In this document: positions 10,586 through 17,683 of the stretch, in pieces
Numbering within the stretch: position 1 is the stretch's first letter
How the letters are laid out: every line of letters begins with the position of its first letter
Origin: Micromonospora sp. NBC_01813
Lineage (GTDB): Bacteria; Actinomycetota; Actinomycetes; Mycobacteriales; Micromonosporaceae
Assembly: GCF_035917335.1 (NCBI RefSeq)
Contig: NZ_CP109067.1
Span: 5,827,001-5,891,000, forward strand
DNA length: 64,000 nt
Direction: 5' to 3'
The notes under the pieces: model-generated
The model's input: the letters and a program-made list of their open reading frames with translations, nothing else
What the model was told of the DNA's origin: nothing
The model's database searches: none
Made by a program: the position numbers and the translations under genes

Positions 10586-10602
10586 AAATCATGGGATGAT
10601 TT
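10586..10602. promoter_or_regulatory. Candidate GntR operator
   Basis: The perfect inverted repeat AAATCAT-GGG-ATGATTT sits in the 50-bp gap between the divergent MFS and GntR genes. Its size, and a position that would cover the MFS start region, fit an autoregulatory FadR-subfamily operator. The link to this regulator is inferred from position only. Confidence 0.55.
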
Positions 10603-10622
10603 ATGGTCGGGTGATGTAACGG

Positions 10623-11318
10623 ATGACACCCTCGGTGAATTCCTCGGTCGAGACCAGCTCCCCGGGGCGGCGTCCGCCCCGGCAGACCCTGGTCCGCCAG
10701 GTGATCGAGTCGCTGCGCGAGCAGATCGCCGTCGGCGACTGGCCGCTCGGCTCGCGGATCCCGACCGAGCCACGGCTGGCCGAGGCGCTCGGAGTCGGGC
10801 GCAACACGGTCCGCGAGGCGGTGCGGGCGCTGGTGCACGCCGGTGTTCTCGAATGCCGACAAGGGTCCGGGACGTACGTCGTCTCCACCGACGAACTCGC
10901 CAGCGCGGTGGCCCGCCGGTGCGCGACCGCCGAGTGGCGGGAGACCGTGGAGGTCCGTCGAGCCTTCGAGGTCGAGGCGGCCCGGCTCGCCGCCTCCCGG
11001 CGTACCCCGGACGATTTGCGATTGCTCGACCAGGCGTTGGCCGACCGGGAGGCAGCCTGGCGTACCGGCGACCTGACCCAGTTCGTCGAGGCGGACGTGG
11101 CCCTGCACCAGGCGATCCTGGCGGCGGCGCACAACGACATGCTCGCGGAGCTCTACGCCTCGATCGGCGCGGCGATGCGGGCCACCGTCGCCGAAGCGGT
11201 CGGCCCCCAGATGCACCCCGACCAGCATGTCGACCATGCCCGGCTGGTGACGGCGATCCGGGACGGCGACCCGGACCGGGCCGCCCGGGAGGCGGCTGCC
11301 TACCTGACCACCGACTGA
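10623..11318 (+). CDS. GntR/FadR-family transcriptional regulator with FCD domain
   Basis: This 231-residue protein has an N-terminal winged helix (IPTEPRLAEALGVGRNTVREAVRAL, about residues 45-70, with QGSGTYV wing). A C-terminal all-helical FCD domain follows, with the spaced Asp/His residues (FVEADVALHQAI and a late HVDHARL) that bind a metal and effector in this family. These regulators usually repress neighbouring transport or catabolic genes until a small acid binds. The divergent MFS transporter is the obvious target. It is followed by a perfect hairpin at 11337-11368. Confidence 0.92.
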   Translation: MTPSVNSSVETSSPGRRPPRQTLVRQVIESLREQIAVGDWPLGSRIPTEPRLAEALGVGRNTVREAVRALVHAGVLECRQGSGTYVVSTDELASAVARRCATAEWRETVEVRRAFEVEAARLAASRRTPDDLRLLDQALADREAAWRTGDLTQFVEADVALHQAILAAAHNDMLAELYASIGAAMRATVAEAVGPQMHPDQHVDHARLVTAIRDGDPDRAAREAAAYLTTD

Positions 11319-11336
11319 GACCGATCAAGGCGTCGA

Positions 11337-11368
11337 GGGCCGGACCCCGGTGGTACGGGGTCCGGCCC
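11337..11368. terminator. Hairpin terminator between convergent genes
   Basis: A perfect 12-bp stem (arms 11337-11348 and 11357-11368) with an 8-nt loop lies 18 bp after the GntR stop and before the 3' end of the convergent secreted-protein gene at 11404. Confidence 0.75.
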
Positions 11369-11403
11369 TCACACTGTCGGTTGTCTCGGTGTGTGCTTGC
11401 GGG

Positions 11404-12051
11404 TCAGCTGTTCCAGTGCTGGCCGACGAGCTCGGCGGCCTGGGTCTCCCACTGCGCGTAATGGAACGGGAACGCGGACACCTGAACGGTCTGGGCGGCG
11501 TCGGTCAACGGCATGTCCTGCCAGCCGTCGACACCCTTGAGTCCGTCGAGGAACGCGGTGGTGGAGTACTCGACGTCGGTGATCTGCTCGACCGAGCCCC
11601 AGCCGGACGACGGCCGCTGCTGGAACAGGCCCTGCGAGTCGTGGTCGTTACGGTCACCCAGGTGGCCGAGGTTCTCCAGCTTCGACTCCTGCAGGGCGGT
11701 GCCGATCGCGACGACGGCGGCCCGCTCGTCCATGCCGGCCTTCTTCGTGGCCGCGATGATGCCCTTGACGTTGTCGGTCTGCTCGGCGCTCAGATCGATC
11801 CGGGACTGCTCACCCTGCACGCCGTGCGGGATCAGCTTGCCGCTGTCGACACCGCTCTCCGGGCTGGCGGCGGGGCTGGTGGTCGCGGCGGCAGTCGCGG
11901 TGGCGGTGGCCGTCGCGGCCTGGACGCCGGGGGTGTGCTGGGCGGCCAGGGCGGGGGCGGCGATCGCACCGCCGGCCAGGGCCAGCCCGGCGACGCCGAG
12001 AGCGGTGTTCCGCAGCTTGGTACGCATGGTGCCGGTGATGATCGTGGTCAT
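11404..12051 (-). CDS. Secreted lysozyme-fold (transglycosylase-like) protein
   Basis: This 215-residue protein starts with a cleavable signal peptide (MRTKLRNTALGVAGLALAGG, cut likely after APALA). An Ala/Thr-rich linker follows, then a lysozyme-like domain typical of actinomycete secreted proteins: GTALQESKLENL with the presumptive catalytic Glu, then HDSQGLFQQRPSSGWG. Such domains cleave or bind peptidoglycan outside the membrane; activity of this one is not shown. ATG 12051 is preferred over the longer open frame because the signal peptide directly follows it. A second Met lies eight codons in. Confidence 0.85.
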   Translation of the reverse strand: MTTIITGTMRTKLRNTALGVAGLALAGGAIAAPALAAQHTPGVQAATATATATAAATTSPAASPESGVDSGKLIPHGVQGEQSRIDLSAEQTDNVKGIIAATKKAGMDERAAVVAIGTALQESKLENLGHLGDRNDHDSQGLFQQRPSSGWGSVEQITDVEYSTTAFLDGLKGVDGWQDMPLTDAAQTVQVSAFPFHYAQWETQAAELVGQHWNS

Positions 12052-12435
12052 AGGGGGTCCACCTTCCGTTTCCGGGGGGATACACACCCGCGATGGGCGG
12101 GGTGTGCGGTAACGGGTTCTCCGGGTGGTGCGGTGTCGCCGTGGTCGTGGTGCCGTCGCCGTGGTGCGGCGCGGGCCGCTACTGGGCGGCGGACCCTGTA
12201 CAACCACGCCACCCCGTCGACGATTCCCGGCGGCGACCGGCCGGCCGACGGCCCGCATCCCGGGCGCTCAAGATCCCGACGATCTTGCACTTATCGACGG
12301 ACAAACCCGACAAATGCCCTCGATAATCGCAAGATCGTCGCGATCTTGGTGGGGCGGGAGTGGGGGTGGGGCGGGGGTGGGGCGGGTCCGGGTAGGTTGT
12401 CGCCTGCACATCCCCCTCTGGTGCCGGGAGTTTCC
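12052..12435. other. Intergenic region with paired palindromes
   Basis: This 384-bp region lies between divergent genes (secreted lysozyme-fold protein and mscL). It contains the promoter areas of both and two related palindromes at 12269-12287 and 12330-12348. No coding sequence with a credible start was seen. Confidence 0.5.
12269..12348. repeat. Two CAAGATC-N5-GATCTTG palindromes, also forming a larger inverted repeat
   Basis: Two 19-bp palindromes share the arms CAAGATC and GATCTTG around different 5-bp spacers (12269-12287 and 12330-12348), 61 bp apart centre to centre. The inner flanks 12281-12297 and 12320-12336 are themselves inverted copies, 15 of 17 bases matching. The layout could be a dimeric operator pair, a cruciform or a dispersed repeat. 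It lies 88 bp upstream of mscL. Confidence 0.6.
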
Positions 12436-12909
12436 ATGTTCAAGGGCTTCAAGGACTTCATCCTGCGAGGCAATGTCATCGACCTCGCGGTCGGTATCGT
12501 CATCGGCGCCGCGTTCACGGCGGTGGTGACCCAGTTGACCAAGTCGTTCCTGGAGCCGCTGATCAGGGTGTTCTCGGTGCTGCTGACCGGCGGTGACGGC
12601 GTCGGCGCCAAGGGGTGGGAGCCGGTCGAGGGAGTCGTCTTCGACTGGCCGGCCTTCATCAACGCGGCGATCACGTTCATCCTGACCGCCGCCGTGCTGT
12701 ACTTCCTGGTCGTGCTGCCGATGAACCGGCTCGCCGAGCGCCGCCGGCGCGGCGAGGAGCCGCCGCCCGCCGCGCCCAGCGAGGAGATCAAGCTGCTGAC
12801 CGAGATCCGTGACGCGCTGGTGGCCGGTGGCCGGGTCGCTCCCGGACAGCAGCGCGGTGCGGTCGACGACGGGCCGGGCCGGGGCGCCCCGGGGCAGCGG
12901 CCCTACTGA
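12436..12909 (+). CDS. mscL: Large-conductance mechanosensitive channel MscL
   Basis: This 157-residue membrane protein opens with the hallmark FKDFILRGNVIDLAVGIVIG and has a second transmembrane helix (FINAAITFILTAAVLYFLVV, about residues 77-96). A charged bundle RLAERRRRGEE and the short helix EEIKLLTEIRDAL follow. The protein forms a homopentameric pore that releases solutes under hypo-osmotic shock. The C-terminal Gly/Pro/Arg tail is longer than in E. coli, as usual in actinobacteria. ATG 12436 is chosen because the family N-terminus begins there. Confidence 0.95.
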   Translation: MFKGFKDFILRGNVIDLAVGIVIGAAFTAVVTQLTKSFLEPLIRVFSVLLTGGDGVGAKGWEPVEGVVFDWPAFINAAITFILTAAVLYFLVVLPMNRLAERRRRGEEPPPAAPSEEIKLLTEIRDALVAGGRVAPGQQRGAVDDGPGRGAPGQRPY

Positions 12910-13020
12910 TCAGCGGGGACTCCTCGGCGTACTCGTGTCGATGCTCTTCGTGGTTGCTTGGTTACTCCCAGCTGTCGGAATTCGGCGGCGGTTACGGGTC
13001 GACTGAGTGACACTGAACAC

Positions 13021-13197
13021 ATGCAGCAGCTAGCCGGGACCACCGCCAAGGACTACGTGACCCCCACCCGACCTCTTGCCGAGGTTGGCCACCCGACGGC
13101 CCCGCCATCGGGTGGTGGGGCGGTGGCGACGCTCATCCGCGACCGGTGTGACGACCCGACCTGTGGCAACTGCTACCAGCGACCGGAGACCGACTGA
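13021..13197 (+). CDS. Small hypothetical protein with Cys cluster
   Basis: A 58-residue open frame begins at ATG 13021 and ends in RDRCDDPTCGNC, a three-cysteine cluster that could bind zinc. No family is recognised. No clear ribosome binding site precedes the ATG; the frame also stays open upstream to 12958. Support is the compact, non-repetitive amino-acid composition and position between mscL and the SOS-box gene. Confidence 0.45.
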   Translation: MQQLAGTTAKDYVTPTRPLAEVGHPTAPPSGGGAVATLIRDRCDDPTCGNCYQRPETD

Positions 13198-13272
13198 CGG
13201 GCTGCGGCTCGTCGTCCGGTCGACCGCCCGGTGCGTCTGATCGGGTGAGCTCGGGCCCGTCGTGGTACCCAT

Positions 13273-13288
13273 TCGAACACATGTTCGA
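13273..13288 (+). promoter_or_regulatory. Consensus LexA (SOS) box
   Basis: TCGAACACATGTTCGA matches the actinobacterial/Gram-positive SOS box TCGAAC-N4-GTTCGA perfectly in both half sites. It lies 13 bp before the GTG at 13302, where LexA would block transcription of the small-gene pair 13302-13972. The similar site at 6320 shares the ACAT spacer. Confidence 0.72.
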
Positions 13289-13301
13289 TAGAGTCCGCCG
13301 G

Positions 13302-13601
13302 GTGGAGCAACGAAAGCACTGGTGGAACGGCAGTTGGGGGCGGCTGGCCCGGCGGGACGTCTTCCTGCGGACAGACGCGGACCGGTGGTACGTGGAGGCG
13401 CGGACCGGAGGTGCCGAAGGGGCATCGCGGTTCACCGAGTACGCCACCGAGGAGACGGCATACGACGCCGTACGGCATCTGCTGGCCGGCCCCGGCGGGT
13501 GGCGCGAGGTGTCCGCCGGGCGCTCGACGGCCGACGACGCCCGGGAACTGCCCGACCAGGTGGTTTCTCCCCCAGCAAGGCGGGGAACCGGACACCCATG
13601 A
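13302..13601 (+). CDS. Small hypothetical protein, putatively SOS-regulated
   Basis: A 99-residue protein, rich in Trp and Arg at its start (RKHWWNGSWGRLARRDVFL) and then mixed alpha/beta-like (RWYVEARTGG). It is not assigned to a named family. GTG 13302 is chosen because it lies just downstream of a perfect LexA box; an earlier in-frame ATG would lie inside the box. The gene overlaps the next by ATGA, so the two are translationally coupled. A DNA-damage role is suggested only by the box. Confidence 0.65.
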   Translation: MEQRKHWWNGSWGRLARRDVFLRTDADRWYVEARTGGAEGASRFTEYATEETAYDAVRHLLAGPGGWREVSAGRSTADDARELPDQVVSPPARRGTGHP

Positions 13602-13972
13602 ACTCCGTCGACGCATCGGTGACACCGGACCCGACCGGGCGGATCGCCCCCGGCATGCCCGTGATCGACACCCACGGCGAGCAGGTCGGCACCATCGCCC
13701 TGGTACGGCCGGCCGACCAGAACGCGGTGGCGGTCGAGGGTGCCGTCGACCCCGGCGACGCCATCGGTGACGAGCTGCCCCACCCCGAGACGGGTGACGA
13801 GCCGGCGGCCGCTCCCGACGTGGCGGCGCGGTTGCTGCGTACCGGATTCATCAAGGTCTCCGCGACGGAGCCGGACGGCGCCGGGTACGTCGGTGCCGAC
13901 CAGATCGCGGCGGTCGAAGCCGGTGTGGTCCGCCTTGCCATCGCCCGATCAGAGGTCACCCCGCCGGCCTGA
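13598..13972 (+). CDS. PRC-barrel-like small protein
   Basis: This 124-residue protein begins with RIAPGMPVIDTHGEQVGTIA, the pattern of PRC-barrel/DUF2171-type domains that carry a short beta-barrel. Its C-terminal half (LLRTGFIKVSA...YVGADQIAAVEAGVVRLAI) repeats the same theme, describing a barrel strand set. Such domains act in ribosome maturation, photosystem H subunits or unknown protein interactions. The start ATG overlaps the stop of the upstream gene, so it is probably expressed from the same LexA-box promoter. Confidence 0.65.
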   Translation: MNSVDASVTPDPTGRIAPGMPVIDTHGEQVGTIALVRPADQNAVAVEGAVDPGDAIGDELPHPETGDEPAAAPDVAARLLRTGFIKVSATEPDGAGYVGADQIAAVEAGVVRLAIARSEVTPPA

Positions 13973-14068
13973 CCGGCGGTATGGTCACTGACCGGACCGG
14001 CAGTTGGCGGACGTGGATCGGGTGGCGGCCCGGCTGGTTCGCGCGGTGATCCGACGGTTGGGGGCGAC

Positions 14069-14782
14069 GTGGCACGCGGTGGAGTCTTCTGCATCGAGGG
14101 TCAGTGGCACCGTGACCTCAACGAACGTGGATCGGTGCTGCCGACCCTGGAGCTGCTCGAACGACTCGGCCGGATCCGGTTCATCCACCGCGACGCGGCC
14201 ACCCCGGACGAGTTGGCCTACTTTCTCGACCGCTGGCTGCTGCGCCAGTACGCCGACTACCGGGTCGGCTTCTTCGCGATGCACGGCGAGCCGACCCGAC
14301 TCTGCCTGACCGAACGGCACCACGTCGACCTCGACGACGTTGCCGACCAGATGGCCGGCCGGTGTGCCGGCAAGCGGCTCTACTTCGGCAGTTGCTCGGT
14401 GCTGCGAGCCTCCGACGTACGGATGCGGGAGTTCCTCGCCACCACCGGGGCGTCGCTGATCTGCGGCTACACCCGCGAGGTCGACTGGGTGGAGTCGGCC
14501 GCGTTCGAGACGGTGCTGCTCGACGTGCTCGCCAACGGGGTCTACAACAACGCCGCCGAGCTGCGGATGGGCTCGGCGCACTGGGCACCGCTGGCTGCGT
14601 ACCTGGGCTTCCGGATCGTCTACGCCAACGGCCGCACCTGGCGTCCGGCTGCCCGACAACGCGCGTCGGCTGCCCGGCAGCCGACACCGGCCGACCTTAA
14701 GCAGGCACCGGCCGGCAGCCCGCAGGTGCCGGCGCAGGGCGGCAGGTCCAGGAGCAGGGCGAGGAGCCGGCCCTCGGGGTGA
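14069..14782 (+). CDS. Conserved hypothetical protein with caspase-like (clan CD) His/Cys pattern
   Basis: This 237-residue protein has a hydrophobic strand ending in His-Gly (RVGFFAMHGEPT, His72). A second strand ends in Gly-Ser-Cys-Ser (GKRLYFGSCSVL, Cys109), then another hydrophobic strand with TGASLICGYT. The order and spacing of a post-strand His and a post-strand Cys are those of caspase/CHAT-type clan CD peptidases. It may match an uncharacterised actinobacterial family (I recall DUF6642 but cannot verify). The tail is basic and Ala/Pro/Arg-rich. GTG 14069 follows a GGGGG stretch that may act as ribosome binding site. Peptidase function is inference. Confidence 0.6.
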   Translation: MARGGVFCIEGQWHRDLNERGSVLPTLELLERLGRIRFIHRDAATPDELAYFLDRWLLRQYADYRVGFFAMHGEPTRLCLTERHHVDLDDVADQMAGRCAGKRLYFGSCSVLRASDVRMREFLATTGASLICGYTREVDWVESAAFETVLLDVLANGVYNNAAELRMGSAHWAPLAAYLGFRIVYANGRTWRPAARQRASAARQPTPADLKQAPAGSPQVPAQGGRSRSRARSRPSG

Positions 14783-14858
14783 GCGTGACCGCCCGCCCGG
14801 ATCTCCCATCCTTCCCCCGTGTTACTGCCCCGGAACGCGAGCCGAATCGGGTTCAGGC

Positions 14859-15056
14859 TCACGCCCCGGCGGTCGGGGCTGGCGCAATGCCCCGTGCCCC
14901 CGCGAGCTGGAACCGCGAGTCCTGGTCCGGGTCAACTTCGCCGGGGACCCGCTTCGGCAGCGGTGGCCTTCCCGGGGTCGGCCCGGCAGCCGGCGTGCAG
15001 ATCGATTTGTAGCGAGCGAGGCGGGGTTCTCCGCCGATTCCGTCGTTTCGTGGCAC
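14859..15056 (-). CDS. Small Pro/Arg-rich hypothetical protein
   Basis: A 65-residue frame starts at GTG 15056 with a full GAGGAGG ribosome binding site 4 nt upstream (15061-15067 on the plus strand), the main reason to call it. It begins PRNDGIGGEPRLARYKSIC and ends with an Ala/Pro stretch. No family was recognised. It is divergent from the XRE regulator at 15189 and convergent with the caspase-like gene. It fills most of the otherwise empty 14783-15188 gap. Confidence 0.45.
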   Translation of the reverse strand: MPRNDGIGGEPRLARYKSICTPAAGPTPGRPPLPKRVPGEVDPDQDSRFQLAGARGIAPAPTAGA

Positions 15057-15188
15057 TGATCCTCCTCAATTGAAGAGTTGCCGGGGTGTACGGTGTCGCG
15101 TTGCTGACTTCCACCCTGGCCGGTAGCGGTCCGATGGTGAGGATGAGGGGGACAGAGTTTCACCCCCACGAATTTGTGAGGTGCCAAG
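15057..15188. promoter_or_regulatory. Divergent promoter region before the XRE gene
   Basis: This 132-bp intergenic stretch separates the small minus-strand gene and the XRE regulator. It holds ribosome binding sites at both edges (GAGGAGG for minus, GAGGTG for plus). No clear operator was recognised. Confidence 0.4.
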
Positions 15189-16013
15189 TTGGGTGATCCG
15201 AACGAATTTCGACACGTGCTGAGGCAGACGCGAATGCGACTGGGGATGTCTCAGGATGCCCTCGGCGCGGAGGTCCACATCAGCGGTTCCCAGATCGGTA
15301 ACTACGAGGCGGGGCGGGCGATCCCGCCGGACGATGTCCTGTCCGGCTTGGTCGCCGTGCTCAAGGCTGGGTCGGAGTTGCAGGAGCTTGCCGAGCGGGC
15401 ACGCGGCGAAGCGGTCGCGCCGTGGTTGCGGTCGTGGGCGGAGAACGAGCGCCGCGCGGCCATCCTCCGCTCCTGTTACGCGAACCTGATCCCCGGGCTG
15501 CTGCAGACCGAGACGTACGCCCGGTCGGTGATCGCCGCCGGGCCGCACACCGAGGTCCAGGTCGAAGAGATGACCCGGGAACGGATGGCCCGGCAGGCGG
15601 CGACCCTGGGTCGCGAGGATCCGGTGCTGTTGCACGCGCTCATCGGCGAGGCGGCGCTGCGGATCGGTGACCCGGTGATCATGAAAGAGCAGCTGGAACA
15701 CCTGGTCGGGGTGGGGTTTCTGCCCAACGTCATCGTCCGGGTGGTGCCGTTCTCGGCGGGGCCGCATCCTGGGCTGACCGGTGCGTTCGACATCGCCACC
15801 CTGCTCGACGGGGCGACCGTCGCCTATCGGGACAGCGTCGATGCGGGGGAAGTCGTCACCGGGCTTGCGGCCGTACGATACGTGCAGCGAGCATGGGAGT
15901 TGGTGTCTGCCCGGGCGCTGCCGGGTGACCTGTCCCGTGACCTGATGATGAGGGTGGTCGATGAGCATGAACACCGAATTGAACTGGCGAAAGAGCACCC
16001 GGAGCGGCACTAA
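15189..16013 (+). CDS. XRE-family regulator with DUF5753 domain
   Basis: This 274-residue protein has an N-terminal helix-turn-helix (LRQTRMRLGMSQDALGAEVHISGSQIGNYEAG, about residues 8-40). A DUF5753 ligand-binding-like region follows (RSCYANLIPGLLQTETYAR to YRDSVDAGEVV). It is the Scr1/BldB-associated regulator type that in actinomycetes is almost always paired with a small DUF397 protein, as here. The start is TTG 15189 with GAGGTG at good spacing. The 3' end overlaps the first DUF397 gene by 53 bp in another frame. Confidence 0.9.
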   Translation: MGDPNEFRHVLRQTRMRLGMSQDALGAEVHISGSQIGNYEAGRAIPPDDVLSGLVAVLKAGSELQELAERARGEAVAPWLRSWAENERRAAILRSCYANLIPGLLQTETYARSVIAAGPHTEVQVEEMTRERMARQAATLGREDPVLLHALIGEAALRIGDPVIMKEQLEHLVGVGFLPNVIVRVVPFSAGPHPGLTGAFDIATLLDGATVAYRDSVDAGEVVTGLAAVRYVQRAWELVSARALPGDLSRDLMMRVVDEHEHRIELAKEHPERH

Positions 16014-16164
16014 CGGCGGCACCTGCGTGGAGGTGGCGGACAACGAGTCGGGTCGGGTGTATGTCCGGGACACGAAGGATCGGGACGGCGGCACGTTGGC
16101 CTTCTCGTCGGCGGCTTGGCGTGGGTTCGTCGATCTGGCCAAGCAGGCCGGCTCCGCGAGCTGA
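15961..16164 (+). CDS. DUF397 protein, copy 1
   Basis: A 67-residue DUF397 domain (NWRKSTRSGTNGGTCVEVAD, then GRVYVRDTKDRDGGTLAFSSAAWRGFV). DUF397 proteins pair with XRE-DUF5753 regulators, apparently acting as antitoxin-like or co-regulatory partners. The start lies inside the XRE gene's 3' end (different frame), implying translational coupling. It is nearly identical to copy 2 at 16241. Confidence 0.9.
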   Translation: MSMNTELNWRKSTRSGTNGGTCVEVADNESGRVYVRDTKDRDGGTLAFSSAAWRGFVDLAKQAGSAS

Positions 16165-16293
16165 CCCACCTCTCTACGAAAAGCCCTTCAGCGCGAAGCT
16201 GAGCGGGAGCAGGGTCGTGACCTTGTCTTGAAGGTGGTCGATGAGCATGAGCACCGAGCTGAACTGGCGAAAGAGCACCCGGAGCGGCACTAA
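16165..16293 (+). pseudogene. Relict C-terminus of a second XRE-DUF5753 regulator
   Basis: In the frame ending at TAA 16291-16293, the DNA upstream of DUF397 copy 2 still reads AEREQGRDLVLKVVDEHEH then RAELAKEHPERH. This aligns with the end of the intact XRE protein (DLMMRVVDEHEH then RIELAKEHPERH). There is no start codon or upstream domain, so this is the remains of a duplicated XRE-DUF397 unit that lost its regulator. Confidence 0.6.
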
Positions 16294-16441
16294 CGGCGGC
16301 GACTGTGTCGAGGTGGCGGACAACGAGTCGGGTCGGGTGTATGTCCGGGACACGAAGGATCGGGACGGCGGCACGTTGGCCTTCGCGCCGGCGGCCTGGC
16401 GTGGGTTCGTCGACCTGGCCAAGCGGGCCGGCTCCGCCTGA
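16241..16441 (+). CDS. DUF397 protein, copy 2
   Basis: A 66-residue DUF397 protein differing from copy 1 at only a few positions (for example GGDCVEV instead of GGTCVEV, and FAPAAWRGFVDLAKRAG). The start ATG overlaps the relict XRE C-terminus just as in copy 1. It is followed by a terminator at 16491-16524. It may share the intact XRE partner upstream. Confidence 0.88.
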   Translation: MSMSTELNWRKSTRSGTNGGDCVEVADNESGRVYVRDTKDRDGGTLAFAPAAWRGFVDLAKRAGSA

Positions 16442-16490
16442 TCCGGAAAAGATCGGCGGAACTGACGCCTACCCCGACGAGACAGCCAAC

Positions 16491-16524
16491 GAGCGCCGAC
16501 CCCGCCTCAGCAGGGTCGGCGCTC
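16491..16524 (+). terminator. Terminator of the XRE-DUF397 operon
   Basis: A perfect 12-bp inverted repeat (arms 16491-16502 and 16513-16524) with a 10-nt loop lies 49 bp after the second DUF397 stop. The IS630 element begins 13 bp further on. Confidence 0.7.
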
Positions 16525-16535
16525 TGCGCTTGCCT

Positions 16536-17629
16536 CTAGTGTCCCGTGTCTGAAGTCTTTTCGCGGTTTGCTTTGGTGAGGATCTGGTCGGCGGTTTTGG
16601 TCCAGGCGAAGGGTTTGCATCGCTGGTTGTAGCCGTCGATGAACGCACGGATCGCGGCGGTCAGGTCGGGCACGGAGGTGAAGGTGCCGCGGCGGATGGC
16701 CTGGCGGGTGATGATCCCGAAGAAGATCTCCACCATGTTCAGCCAGGAACAGCTGGTGGGGGTGAAGTGCATGGTGATGCGGGGGTGGCGGGCCAGCCAG
16801 GCTTTGACGTTCGGGTGGTTGTGGGTGGCGTAGTTGTCGACCACGACGTGCAGTTGCACTCGGGGGTGGGCCTTGGCGACCTGCTTGAGGAAGGCCAGGA
16901 ACTCCACGTTGGAGTGCCGGTCGAAGCAGGCGTCGGCGCTGACGCGTCCGGTGGCCACCTCCAGGGCGGCGAACAGGGTGGTGGTGCCGTTGCGGACGTA
17001 GTCGTGGGTCCGGCGCTCCGCCAGTCCGGGGCGGAGCGGCAGGATCGGCGCGGTCCGGTCGAGCGCCTGGACCTGGGACTTCTCGTCGACCGAGACCACC
17101 ACCGCGCCGGCCGGCGGGTTCAGGTACAGGCCGACCACGTCCCGGATCCTGGCTTCCAGTTGAGGATCGGTGGAGAACTTGAACGTCTCCGACCGGTGCG
17201 GCTGCAGGCCCCATTTGCGCCAGACACGTGAAACGGTGGCGAAGCTGACCGGGGTTCCTCCCGGCGCATCTGGTCGGCCAGCAGCCGCGCCGACCAGTGC
17301 GTCACTCCGAGGTCCGCTGGCGGCCGCCCGTCGTCGGAGACGGTACGCACCACGATGGCGACTTCGTCGACCACCGACGGTCGGCCCGAGCGCCCCAGGT
17401 CGGCCAACGCGTCGATGCCGCCGGCGTCGTAGCGGTTACGCCACGCCAGGACCGTCGGGGTCGACACCCCGACCTGACGGCCGATCGCCGCGTTCGGCAT
17501 ACCTTCAGCGGCCAGTAGAACAATCCTCGCCCGCTGCGCCAGACCCGCCGCTGCCTGTGATGACCGGGTCAGTGCGCGTAGACGAGACCCATCCCCCGGG
17601 CGAAGCGCCAAAGGCGCGGCAACAGACAT
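16536..17629 (-). pseudogene. IS630 transposase, frameshifted
   Basis: The N-terminal part (17629 to about 17258) has a helix-turn-helix (GVSTPTVLAWRNRYDAGGI). The C-terminal part in another frame carries the DDE catalytic core: VSVDEKSQ, HVVVDNYATH and SWLNMVEIFFG. The frames join near 17255-17262: a -1 shift after ADQMRRE restores GTPVSFATVSRVWRKWG. Some IS630 members use programmed frameshifting, but no classical A-rich slippery heptamer is visible, so a one-base deletion is equally likely. If programmed, the transposase would be about 360 residues and active. Confidence 0.8.
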
Positions 17630-17681
17630 GCCTCATTGTCCCGCACCTAAACCACAAAACCACTTACGACACGCGACACTA
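16537..17681 (-). mobile_element. IS630-family insertion sequence (about 1.14 kb)
   Basis: Terminal inverted repeats (16536-16556 and 17662-17682) match over about 18 of 21 bases, and both ends abut a TA dinucleotide (16537-16538 and 17680-17681), the target duplicated by IS630/mariner-type elements. The single transposase gene reads on the minus strand and is interrupted by a frameshift. The left end is 13 bp past the XRE-DUF397 terminator; the right end abuts a gene remnant. Confidence 0.85.
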
Positions 17682-17683
17682 GA

